A stretch of DNA of 64,000 nt from Amoebidium appalachense (lineage: Eukaryota > Ichthyosporea): assembly GCA_963693365.1 (NCBI GenBank), contig CAVNZM010000007.1:7564001-7628000 (forward strand), given 5' to 3'. The position numbers and the translations under genes are program-made. The number at the start of each line of letters is the position of its first letter. The first letter of the stretch is position 1. Shown in pieces: positions 1 through 23,846 of the stretch. Under the pieces are notes generated by a model. It was not told where the DNA came from. It ran no database searches and was given only the letters and a program-made list of their open reading frames with translations.

Positions 1-44
<44 letters not shown>

Positions 45-45
<1 letters not shown>

Positions 46-322
46 CCAGCTGATACCGAGTGTCCCAGGGGAGCCCCTTAAAAAAATAAAAAAAAATAAT
101 AAAAAAATAATAAAAAAAAAAGCAGGGAACCCCAACTAATAACTGATTTCTCTTTGTAGTCTTTATGGTGTCTCGTAGAGAAAGTAAACCCTGATATATA
201 ATCATCACCCGACATCTATGTACGTGATCATGATATACCGCTGAGGGGATATTCCGAGCAAAACACCCCCAATACCTTGAGACTGGTTTCTCTTTGCCTC
301 GAGTAAACAGCGTAAACCCCCC
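45..322 (+). repeat. Left copy of an inverted element-tail repeat
   Basis: This segment follows a (CA)n tract at 1-44. It reads CCAGCTGATACCGAG, then an A-rich stretch, then a unique part ending GAGTAAACAGCGTAAACCCC. It is nearly the exact reverse complement of 2550-2826, differing mainly in the length of the A/T tract. The right copy lies just past the 3' end of the retrotransposon coding region at 2903. This copy is therefore probably the 3' tail of a second element lying on the plus strand to the left of the window. Confidence 0.8.
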
Positions 323-433
323 TGTTGTGTATGTCTGGGTATCTGGGTGTGTCTCTCTCTCTCTGTGCACATAGTGTGTGTGTGTGTGTCTGTGTGTGTG
401 TGTGTGTGTGTGTGCGTGCGGCTGTGTGTGCAT

Positions 434-481
<48 letters not shown>

Positions 482-502
482 ACGCGCACTCGGCTGTGTG
501 TG

Positions 503-552
<50 letters not shown>

Positions 553-598
553 CATTGTTTTTCCCATCTTTGTGCTTTATTTATATCCCAACTAGCAG

Positions 599-655
<57 letters not shown>

Positions 656-903
656 ACACACACACAAAAAAAAAAGCCCTAGCTTGCATATTAAAAAATA
701 TTTCTACCCCCTGGCTCTGTCTATTGACACAGAAACCTCCATCAACAAATAAATTCGTATTACAGTACTCCTCCTCGTGGCAATGGTACTGGTACGTGTA
801 GTGTGAATGCCCCTTTGGGTAACTGCATGTGCTTGCACGAACACACTGCGGACGCACCACGATTACCAATCACCACTATGACACGTGTACCTACACTCAA
901 TTA

Positions 904-943
<40 letters not shown>

Positions 944-1009
944 ACACACTCTCACTCACAAGCTACACTCACACTCACACTCACACACAATGGCATACAC
1001 ACACACACA

Positions 1010-1091
<82 letters not shown>

Positions 1092-2549
1092 TTCTCTCAA
1101 TAGACGTACATGTAGAGCTGCACTCCAACATGCGCATGTACGCAGTCTAACTAGAAAGGGAAAGGCGGCTCATGCAATCGTTTAGCCACAGCGCACCACC
1201 CACTGCCTCCCATGGCACCCCTTACACGCACGTCACGTACAAGTGCGCAAATTATCATGACACAGCACACTGAGCCCAGGATGTGAACGACTAGGCAACC
1301 TTGCCCCCCCCCCCCCCCCCCCCCCTCCCTCCCCCCCCCCCCCCCCCCCCCCCTCCCCCCTTCCTCTTTTGCCCCCTCACTCATGCATCTGTATTCAAAT
1401 CGGTATACCTCGAGTCCATGCATATGTACTGAAGTACCCCAGTCAGTCCCCCCAGTCCCCCCCCCCCCCCCCCCCCTCCCCCCTCCCCCCCCGCGCAGCA
1501 TATATATGTGCAGCGGCGCACTGCCGGCAGTGTGTACACGTGCACGTGAACAGTGTGATCTGCCTGGACATTGCATGTACGTGCTGTCCGACGTGCCGGT
1601 CACATGGCAATGCAGGTGTACTTCCGACACTCTGCGACTCTTCCCCGCCTCCCCCGCCCGCCGGCCCTCCCTCGCCTCTACAAACACACACACGCACGCA
1701 CACACACACACGCGCGCGCGCGCGCGCGCACGCACGCACGCACACACAGACACACCCATTCACGTGCCCAAACTTCGTCACACGAAGTTCACACACACAG
1801 ACCTTCACATGTACCGGCCGAACGTGCACGTGTGCTACCGTGGGTGTACATGCGCCGTGTGTGTTGCCATCACACAGTGCATCTGTGCGTGCACCTTCGT
1901 TTGTGTGGGTGGGTACCACCGTCGGGCATCTTAGGTGGACTTGTGAGCGCGTAGGCATTTGAACAGTTAAGGTTGCAGACGTACGTCTGCGCGCGTGTGT
2001 GCCCGCCTGCGTGCGTGTGTATAAACCTCACCGGTGTACGTGCGACGTACATGCGCAGGGATAGAAGTGTTCCCAATTAGCCAGGCTATTTTTCGAATAT
2101 ATGCCCAAAGCCTTAGTCCCAACCTAATGTAACTAACGGTTCGCGTGGTGACATTATAAACCTTACCCATCGTTAATCATTGTGTCGTGCTTGTTCATGG
2201 GCCCTGAGTGGCCCATATTTTGCATGAGATTTGCTGGCAGGAGGATCTTCCGGGCTTTCACTTAGAATTAAAAATAACGTCACCAGTTCCCTTTTTTTAT
2301 TCTTTCTTCGAAAAAGTGAACCCGTAGGTGTGAACATTGCATCAGGACCGCTGATGTAAGAAATGTAGGCCTACAAAAGTCAAAAAAAAAAGGCGCGGGG
2401 TTCAGCGTAGGCCTGCAAGCCCGGCTGCGCAAAAGTTACTGCAGACCGTTGCGTGACACGTAGCAAATTGCGGCAGATTATTTGACCGCATCCGATTGGT
2501 GTATACATTTCATGTGTCAAATTGTCATTTTGTAGTACGAGATAGCAAT
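323..2549. other. Non-coding spacer, dominated by simple repeats
   Basis: Contains (TG)n at about 370-550, a 55-base poly-C at 601-655, (CA)n at 905-950, (CT)n at 1012-1098, poly-C/CT-rich tracts at 1304-1370 and 1450-1490, and a CG/CA alternating block at 1690-1750. Bases 1750-2549 are more complex. I see no coding exon or RNA gene there. The open frames crossing this region are His-Thr, Cys-Val, Ser-Leu or Pro/Gly runs produced by the repeats. Confidence 0.75.
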
Positions 2550-2745
2550 GGGGGGTTTACGCTGTTTACTCGAGGCAAAGAGAACCAGTCTCAGGTATGG
2601 GGGGGGGGGTTTGCTCGGAATATCCCCTCAGCGGTATATCATGATCACGTACATAGATGTCGGGTGGTGACTATATATCAGGGTTTACTTTCTCTACGAG
2701 ACACCATAAAGACTACAAGGAGAAATCAATTAGTTGGGGTTCCCC

Positions 2746-2793
<48 letters not shown>

Positions 2794-2825
2794 GGGCTCC
2801 CCTCGGGACACTCGGTATCAGCTGG

Positions 2826-2826
<1 letters not shown>
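2550..2826 (-). repeat. Right copy of the inverted element-tail repeat
   Basis: Read on the minus strand this matches 45-322: a (CA)n lead-in, CCAGCTGATACCGAG, an A-tract, then the unique part ending in GTAAACCCC. On the minus strand it directly follows the retrotransposon stop at 2903, separated by (CA)n. It is therefore best explained as the element's 3' untranslated tail or the target repeat it entered. Confidence 0.75.
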
Positions 2827-2882
<56 letters not shown>

Positions 2883-2902
2883 TGTGTGTGTGTGCGCGTG
2901 CG

Positions 2903-5900
2903 CTATAATTTTGTAGTGATGTGTTTCTCAAGCCAATCAATACATCTAATAAACAGGTCGTAGTTACGCGTGTTTAGTATAAAATCAAGGATGTTGTAAT
3001 TTACAGGTAGGCTATCTTTCTGGGTGTCTGTTGTGAATGTGACGTGTGTGTGTTGCGGTATTATGTGGTCTATCAAACTACATTTGGCGATACATGACCG
3101 GTTAAACTGGTGTGTGTGTGTGTTGTTTGGGCATGCAAATGATGCCACCTTATACTTATTAGATCTCCACTGTATAGCACGTGTACAGTAAAAGCGTGGT
3201 AATTGATCAATAATACCATCAGCTAGAGAAAGACCAGTTCTACAGGAAGGTAATATGTATTTAGGTGTTATACACTTGCGAGTGCCATATTTGGCAATAT
3301 GGTTGAGGCGGTCAGTATATATAAAACGAGACATAAGGCTTAGTTTTTCAAGGTGTATGCTTTCATCGGGTCTAGTGTCGTGTGGTATCTTTTTCCATTT
3401 GTTATATTGCGTGATTATCTTGTGATTGTGTACATGTTTAATAAGTAAGTGGCAGTCCAAAGTCACACACACACTATTGCGGGGTTTATTTGTATTTGTG
3501 CCCAGGGGAGAAGGGGAGAGAGAGGGGAGGAAAGAGGGGAGAGGTGAGGAGGGGACAGGTCGGATAGAGAAGAGAGGGTGGGAGGGCAAATACTTCTTTA
3601 AGCGGCTTATGTGCTTATTGAATTTCAGCGCGAGATAGGATACTCTAGCAGCTATTGGGACCAGACCATATATCGAGAGCGTTACAGGCCCAGGTTTACA
3701 ACAGTTGTTAGATAGAAAGGAGGCAACTTCTGCTTCAAGGAAATTTGCCAAGGGTTTAAGCGCTCTAGTTCTCTCTTTCTTGATCCAAGCGGCGAGAAGG
3801 GGTAAACCATATTCACATGCCGGGAAGACAAAAGTGCGAATAAATGTAAGTCTAATAGAAGGATGGAGGGGTGTGTCTTTAAAAATATTAGCCGAGAAGA
3901 AAGCTAACCGCTTACGAGCCAACTCTACCCTCTTTTCGACCATATGGGGAAACATAACACCAACAGAATCAACCGGAACACCAAGATATTTGTATTCTGG
4001 AACTATAGGTACAGGTTTAGATGATAATGTAAATGTGTGTAAATTGTTAGCTATATCAGGTACAAGAACACCACATTTGTCTATGTTAAGGATCATAAGG
4101 TTTGCCTTGCACCACTCTGACACTACATCGAACAATCTTTGCAGGCGTCTAGGGGTACGGGCAAGGAGGGACAGATCATCAGCATAGAGAAGTGCAGGCG
4201 GAAAGTTATTAATAGGGTCATCGTTTTCGGCGTAAATCTTGACAGCCAAATCATCTATAAATAGGTTAAACAAAAAGGGGCTAAGCAATGAACCCTGCAA
4301 GAGACCTCTAGTACGAGCAAAACCATATGAAAGATGCCCATTAACCACAGCTCTACCATAGGTTTGAGACAAGAGTGCTTCTAACAGAACACCAATGCAG
4401 TGTGGTACACCCCGTGCAGCAAGCTTTTCCCATAGGAGACCAGGGGAGACAGAATCGTAAGCAGTTTTCCAATCAATAAAGCCAACATATTGTGCACCAA
4501 CTTGCATAGAATCGTGCAGTGCCATTATTTGAACATAACATGAATTGTTTTTACGAAAAGCGGATTGGCATGGGTGTATGTGAAGAATAGATTGAAACCT
4601 AGGGTGATGTGCAAATAACCTAAGTAAGCAAGCTTCAAAGAATCTACGAACAACCTGGGTTAGTGTAATGGGGCGAAAGGATGATATGGGGCCCTCAGAG
4701 TCCTTCTTAACTATGGGGATCACTAAGGTATCTAACCAAGATGACGGGACATGTCCACATTTAACACACCAAGAAAAGAGAGAGCTTAACATGATAGTAA
4801 GATCAGGTTTAATAGCACGATCACTTTCCTTTTGTGGGTAGGAGGGAACAAGGATTTTAAGAAACCCAGCAGGGAGTCCATCAGGTCCACAAGACTTACT
4901 AGAGCTATAACTAGATATCACAGACCATATGGCATCGGGACTGAAAAAGGGGAGGATCGATTCTATGGGGATAGATGGGTCTACAGGCCACACAATAGGT
5001 TTCTGAGCGGGGGTCCTATCTTTAAACAGTTCCGAGAAATACTTATCAGAGTCTATGAGGGGGTCTCCAGTGGTATCACCAATAATACGAGCAGGGGGGC
5101 CAAATCGATTCATACTAGCAAGCCGGCGCAAGCTTTCCTTTTGAGACAGGGGTTCACCTAGTCTAGCGGGAGTGGTGTTTGGTAACAAGAGAGCATCGGG
5201 ATATTCCTTCCTACCACCGCCAGCATAATCACCGAGATCTATCAAATCATCAACAATAAAGTTAGTGCATGTATCTAGTACGAGATGTGAATCTGGCCTG
5301 GCTTGTGCAGATTCTAATAGGCGCATATATATAGGGTGTTTCGTAGCATAGCATACACATACATCAACTCTACCCCACTGTGACTTAAGCTGGGATAGAC
5401 GGAGGCGAAAGGTGGGAGGGGGAGGGGGGAGCAGATCAAGGGAGATCTTAGGTAGGAAAAGGATAGGAGAGTGGTCAGATGACCTAGAGAGGTTAGGAGG
5501 GAGAGAGAGTTTTGACATGGTTGATGGCCAAAAGGCCACTCCCCAGTCGGTGTTGTGGGCATGGGATATTTGAGGGAACCGCAAAGTGTGACTTTGGATA
5601 TACCTTGCTAAAGGGATAGCACGCTCCGGGGGCTTAGATGGGTACCCGACACTCACTTGCAGTGTGTCTGTGTGGTGGAGTCGCGTGTTAAAATCACCTA
5701 AAATAACAGTGGACATAGCAATGGGGTTTACGCTGTTTACTCGAGGCAAAGATAGCAATATTATGGATGTCTTCCGATCTGAGGCTTTCCCGTCTGGGAA
5801 GGGAATCGGATTAGAGACCCCAAAATCGATTTTTACAAATAACCACCCTAGAGTCCGGTTGGGCACGATGATCGTGAACCAATCAGATTGTAGATGTTTC

Positions 5901-5953
5901 AAAACGGGACTCCATAAAAATTGTGAAAAAGGCGCGCCGGCCGCTTTCTCCAT
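2903..5953 (-). CDS. LINE-type reverse transcriptase with endonuclease remnant, 1016 aa
   Basis: The protein would nick target DNA and copy element RNA at the nick. Residues 86-89 (GDFN) and 159-161 (SDH) are the late motifs of an exonuclease-endonuclease-phosphatase domain. The early catalytic Asn and Glu motifs are not visible, so the nuclease is incomplete. The reverse transcriptase follows: FRPITL at about 426, motif A (FIDWKTAYD, 492-500), motif B (GLLQGSLLSPFLF, about 550), motif C YADD at 590-593, then LNIDKCG and KYLGVPV. The frame is open over its whole length, with the catalytic aspartates intact. The first 70 residues do not look like a normal endonuclease start and may be fused flanking sequence. 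The true start is uncertain. No ORF1 or zinc-knuckle protein is seen upstream. Confidence 0.9.
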   Translation of the reverse strand: MEKAAGAPFSQFLWSPVLKHLQSDWFTIIVPNRTLGWLFVKIDFGVSNPIPFPDGKASDRKTSIILLSLPRVNSVNPIAMSTVILGDFNTRLHHTDTLQVSVGYPSKPPERAIPLARYIQSHTLRFPQISHAHNTDWGVAFWPSTMSKLSLPPNLSRSSDHSPILFLPKISLDLLPPPPPTFRLRLSQLKSQWGRVDVCVCYATKHPIYMRLLESAQARPDSHLVLDTCTNFIVDDLIDLGDYAGGGRKEYPDALLLPNTTPARLGEPLSQKESLRRLASMNRFGPPARIIGDTTGDPLIDSDKYFSELFKDRTPAQKPIVWPVDPSIPIESILPFFSPDAIWSVISSYSSSKSCGPDGLPAGFLKILVPSYPQKESDRAIKPDLTIMLSSLFSWCVKCGHVPSSWLDTLVIPIVKKDSEGPISSFRPITLTQVVRRFFEACLLRLFAHHPRFQSILHIHPCQSAFRKNNSCYVQIMALHDSMQVGAQYVGFIDWKTAYDSVSPGLLWEKLAARGVPHCIGVLLEALLSQTYGRAVVNGHLSYGFARTRGLLQGSLLSPFLFNLFIDDLAVKIYAENDDPINNFPPALLYADDLSLLARTPRRLQRLFDVVSEWCKANLMILNIDKCGVLVPDIANNLHTFTLSSKPVPIVPEYKYLGVPVDSVGVMFPHMVEKRVELARKRLAFFSANIFKDTPLHPSIRLTFIRTFVFPACEYGLPLLAAWIKKERTRALKPLANFLEAEVASFLSNNCCKPGPVTLSIYGLVPIAARVSYLALKFNKHISRLKKYLPSHPLFSIRPVPSSPLPSFLPSLSPSPLGTNTNKPRNSVCVTLDCHLLIKHVHNHKIITQYNKWKKIPHDTRPDESIHLEKLSLMSRFIYTDRLNHIAKYGTRKCITPKYILPSCRTGLSLADGIIDQLPRFYCTRAIQWRSNKYKVASFACPNNTHTHQFNRSCIAKCSLIDHIIPQHTHVTFTTDTQKDSLPVNYNILDFILNTRNYDLFIRCIDWLEKHITTKL
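5715..5751. repeat. Third copy of the element-tail tip, inside the RT frame
   Basis: A 37-base stretch containing TTTACGCTGTTTACTCGAGG matches the tip of the tail repeat at about 2543-2581 in the same orientation, apart from a GGGG versus GGGGGG run. It lies immediately before the GDFN codons. The 3.1 kb element is therefore bracketed by direct copies of this motif. Confidence 0.75.
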
Positions 5954-6313
5954 CCATGTGTGGTTGTTTTTCGAGGGGGAAGGGTTTTGTTTTTGTTTTT
6001 TTTAGTTGGTGGTTTGGCTTTGAGTTATAAAAGAGCTGAGCATTGTTTGCAACATTTCTAATGCTCACTGACTCAAGGAAAACTGGACACATTTGCGATA
6101 CAAATTGTATGCTAAAGCTTTACTTGCGCTTATGTGTAAGTTCACACGTGGGTTGAGGCGTTCTCCTTTGAGATCCTCATCTGTCCTTTAGCGCTTGTAA
6201 AGCGATCCTCTGGAGCTCTTTTTAGTCACCAGTATACAACGCACCCTAAGGCACACACGCCATCCCCAGACTAATTTAGAAATCACACCTTCTTCTTTTG
6301 CCAAGTCTCCACG

Positions 6314-12934
<6,621 letters not shown>

Positions 12935-14203
12935 GATCCGTGGAGTCATCTTAGTGTCTTATGAATAAGTTAGCACTTGTGGGTGTGTGGTGTGGGGAGC
13001 ATGGATCAAGAAACGGAGGAAAACGGCTGGTGTACCCAAGCTACGTAGGTTTTGTTTTTTTCTAGATTGTGAGCTTCGAGTAGAATTGCGCGAAGTTATC
13101 TGTTTGATGCGAGCGCTGAGTGGATCCAGACATAGACACACACGGGCACATATCACACACAAACGTAGCAATCCACTTGCAGATACGCCGGTTCAAGCAC
13201 TGCCCCGAGGTTTCCACCCCTCTACAACCATGTAACAACATGCACACAAACATGTTTGCGCACATGCACCTACACCCACCCAACACAAACACACACGGAG
13301 ATACACGCCATGGCATACATGGATCCTACTCACATGAAAAATTTCTGCCCTACAAAGCCTTCATTGAGTGTAAATAAATACTTATGAGATCATAAAGTTG
13401 GTGCCACTGTTTTTGGCACTGTAGGTATTACTAACGGGGTTGAAAAAGGTCATCATGCCCTTTGTTATAATTAGCCAAATAAAGGATTCAAGATAATTAG
13501 CGTGTTAAGCCATGGCAGTGGTGGCGTCTCACTTGTGCCGGTTGTTGGCCACAAGAATGAATAATCAAAGTGATGCATAATCACCGATGGTAGCGTGTAC
13601 ATGTTCCATGCCTGCACCTTCGGGCTTGCATCACCGAAAGAAAACAAAAAGTAGTAAAACTGCAAAAAGTTTCCCGCCAATGATTATGTATATCCCGGGA
13701 AAAATAATGAAAGCTGGAGGTGGGCAGATTCGGTAAATCGTCTGTCGAAGCCATGTACTCGGTAGTCGGTATACGAACTACTAGAGTCCTGGTATTTTAT
13801 CTTAGACAACTCTGAGGCAAGACGATTCCGCGCTATTATGTTAGAGGTGTACGAGAAGCGCTTTTAATTTTTTGAATTTTCTCGCGTTTGAGTTTCTTCC
13901 TTTAAGTTATTTTCGTATTGTACCATTCATCTTGGCGAGTGGCGAGTGGCGACCTGCAAACGCTTACCGTAACAGATAGATATCTTTTGCCCACCTCTAA
14001 GTTGAGCCAATCCGAATGCACAACAAAATATAATTTGGTATGTCCGGTATGCATTATAAGCATTCCTCCAGCTTCAACGTGCAACGTGCCAAGCAACTTC
14101 ACACTTCCAAGTCTTCCTGTATCCCCCACTCTCCTGCGTTTATTTAGGCCCAAACGCACCACACCTTACATCTCTTCCTCACCAGTAGCCACATATACTT
14201 ACC
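12935..14203. other. Spacer between two co-oriented genes
   Basis: Holds the sugar transporter 3' end and the promoter region of the secreted-protein gene. AATAAA-like sites occur at 13373 and near 13480. Otherwise it is complex sequence with no exon I can support and few simple repeats, unusual for this window. Confidence 0.6.
13373..13378 (+). terminator. Candidate poly(A) signal AATAAA for the sugar transporter
   Basis: AATAAA inside TAAATAAATA, 439 bases after the stop codon. A second AATAAA occurs about 100 bases further on. Assignment rests only on position. Confidence 0.4.
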
Positions 14204-20607
<6,404 letters not shown>

Positions 20608-21028
20608 AACGTGATGACAAGGGGGAGCAAGAAGTATCAAATCAAGAAATATTATGAGCAATAATGCCGCATTCATGGTGATAAGTCGCAGCAGAAGAAA
20701 CCTTGGCAATAACGTTAATCCAGGTTTATATCGGGTTTTGCACCTACACACATCATTTAGTCTGGGAGGCCCTGTGCATGGCCAAAGGGTGGGCGGGAAG
20801 TGTATACATCTGACCACCTCTCATATTGGTGTGCATAAACGGTTACTTCAATCACCAAATTATTAGTATACTAAATGTGCTTATTTCATTAATATTATCA
20901 TCATCATTACTGTGTTAGTTGTGGCAGGCTTCTGTATAGTTGTGTTGTCGAAATTCTCATCTCTATACTTCTTTCTTTAGCCATGCATTAATACCTTGCA
21001 ATTGAGGTTACAACCAACTCTCCCCCCC

Positions 21029-21084
<56 letters not shown>

Positions 21085-21520
21085 CCCACTCACCTCCCCG
21101 CACAACAACAACAACATAATTATCTAACAGCCGTTTAGACTTTGTGTTCTCTCTTCCTTTTAACCCTTTTCTCCTTTTGGGCCCTTCCTACATTCGTTCT
21201 TGGTGCTTCTCTGAACATCAAAATAATTTCTGCATGCGCTTGCATTATGATACTAAATGGCCACACCTTTCTTGAAAAAAAAAAAAAAAATATATATATA
21301 TAATGGATTTTTTTTCGATCAAGGCATTTTTGGTTCTTGGTATCTTTAGTTAGCAGAGCCGCAACTTCACACATGTACATTAATTATTATAGAAATATGC
21401 TGTAATTTATGCATATTTAGATTGTCAATCACCACTGTCATTGCCATGTGATGGCATGACGGAATATAAAAATTTGAATCCAAACTGGCAGAGTCTGCCG
21501 CTGACCTGACCTCAGAAAAG

Positions 21521-21554
<34 letters not shown>

Positions 21555-21593
21555 GGCCAATTCACTTGACTTTGTAGCTGGTCGAACACGCAT

Positions 21594-21646
<53 letters not shown>

Positions 21647-22407
21647 ATATAATAGGATTCAGCAAAAACAGAATTATGCCAGCTGCCACGGCATCCCTTC
21701 CCCCCCCCCCCCCCCCCCCGGGGCCCGGGCACATTGATATATGTGCACACATACACACACGGTGTACACACACACACACACACACACAGACACATACGAG
21801 TGCATGTACAGCACCGTGGCACGCTCGCACACATGTACACACACAGCCAGCCACACACACACACGAGCACGTGGGAAATTACACATACACGTGCACATAC
21901 ATTCGAGCTCGGGCGCATACATGTGCACACACACACATTCACACATGTACACGCACGTACACAAATACACATGTACAAACACGCACACATACACACGTAG
22001 GGGCTCCCTATCGCGTAATAATACCGAGTATACATTGACGATTGCAGAAAAGGAGAAAGGCTCCGAGTAAGTAGCCCCCAATGTCACCGCATGATGCATA
22101 CACGTGCGCGTACCGTATGTTCATGGTGCAGTTTCCACCAATCCAAACGGGGCTCCAAATATATTCGCGTCCGGGCCCAAGTGTGCGCACTGCCAACACA
22201 GAGCTGTGCAAAGCTTAGAAAACTTCTGGAAAACTTGTAGTGAGAAGGTTTCAACGTACACGGTCTATTTTTTGAGGTTTGACTTTTCAGAGGATACCCA
22301 TGGCACTCTCATAGACCCAACGTACGCCAAGGCACGTGTTTTGCACATCGGCACTCGTACACATACCGTGCGCCACACATGGCAACAAATTTAAACCAAC
22401 TAGGAAA
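20608..22407. other. Spacer with (CA)n and poly-C
   Basis: Contains poly-C plus (CA)n at 21021-21080, (CA)n at 21596-21643, poly-C at 21521-21552 and 21702-21719, and an irregular CA/TG-rich block at 21735-22000. I see no exon. The last 200 bases would hold the promoter of the ankyrin-LRR gene. Confidence 0.6.
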
Positions 22408-23376
22408 ATGCCCCCCACCACTGCACGCACGCACCCTTCCACCACTGTTTCGGCGTTTCCAGAAACTGGGACCGTCACCACACACAATGGCTCCTACCCT
22501 CATGGACCACCGCCCTCGGAGATGTGCTTTGACCTAGCGTGGCGCGGGAATGTAGAACAACTCATTGAATGTTTACAAGAAGAGACAGAAATCAATGCAG
22601 TTGACGTGAACAGAGCGAACGAAGATTCCGAAACATTGATGTATGTTGCCGCCCTGTGTGGAAATGGAGAAATGCTCAGATCACTGTTTGCGCTTGGTGC
22701 ACGTGTGGACAGGCGCTGCCAAGACAACGCGTTGGAGAGCGTGAAGTGTGTTGTTAAGACATTGAAGAAAATCGAGCGTGGAAAACACAAGAAAATTCGT
22801 GAAGGGGTGGTTTCGAGGACGTTTTCCGATACGGAATGGCCAGCGGAAATGCTTCCGTTGAAAAGTATACTGGGGGGCCCGTGTAGCAGTGAGAACATGT
22901 ATTTGGTGAGGAGAAAGTTGGAAAGACATCAGGTAGACGTGTTGTTTGACTTTCTGCATGGGGAGAACAGAGTCACCCATATCGATGCCAGAAAGGTGGG
23001 TGTGGGGTGTGTGTGTGGGGGGAGGGGACGGGTGGGAAGGGTGGGAGGGGAAGGTAGGGCGGGAAGGGGGGGGTTGGTGGGGGAAAGCTGCGCATTTGTT
23101 TGCGTATGTGTGCGCGCATTTGTTTCTGTGTGTGGGTGTGATTGTAGGAGTGTGCAGTGTGTGTGTGCGTGAGGGTGGAGAGGGAGGGAGTCGGGTACGA
23201 AATCGTGTGGTGTGTGTTGTGTGTGTGCGTGGCTGTGTGTTTTGCTAAGGGTCATCACTGTGTGTGATGTTAGGTATGTGTATGTCTGCGTGTGGGTGTG
23301 ATAGTATGTGCCCTAATCATCGACCGTGTGCGTATTTGAGAAAGCCCCATTCATCGTTGTATACAAAACACGCACA

Positions 23377-23468
<92 letters not shown>

Positions 23469-23784
23469 CGCGCACGTACACACATCTTACGCATGTGTAA
23501 CGTAAACAAAAGGACACCCACACCCACACTCGCATGCGCACTTTTACAAAAACACACGTCCACGTGCGCACAATTCTGCGCGTGTTTACGTCAGACAATA
23601 AAGTTTAAAATATTTGATCAGCACAAATATTTTAGAAAGGAAGGGAGGAGGGGACGGGCGGGCGGGCAGGCGGGCGGACGGGCAGGGGAAGGCGGGGGAT
23701 GGGGGGAGGAGACGAGGGGGGATGGGGGGGAGGGGAGGGAGGGGGCTGGAGGGAGGGGTATGCGTGTATGTGTGTGTGTGTATG

Positions 23785-23846
<62 letters not shown>

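Larger units (their letters stand above)
2550..5953 (-). mobile_element. Non-LTR (LINE-type) retrotransposon, 5' end damaged
   Basis: One long frame with endonuclease and reverse transcriptase motifs, followed on the minus strand by a (CA)n tract, an A-tract and the tail repeat, identifies a LINE-type element. I see no long terminal repeats or integrase. The N-terminal half of the endonuclease is missing or replaced, so the copy is probably 5' truncated or rearranged. A 37-base piece of the tail repeat also sits inside the 5' part of the coding frame (5715-5751). Confidence 0.8.

Noticed and set aside
205-1759. Long open frames rich in His-Thr, Cys-Val, Ser-Leu, Pro or Gly
   Set aside because: They are direct translations of (CA)n, (TG)n, (CT)n and poly-C/G tracts, occur on both strands and in several frames at once, and show no domain.
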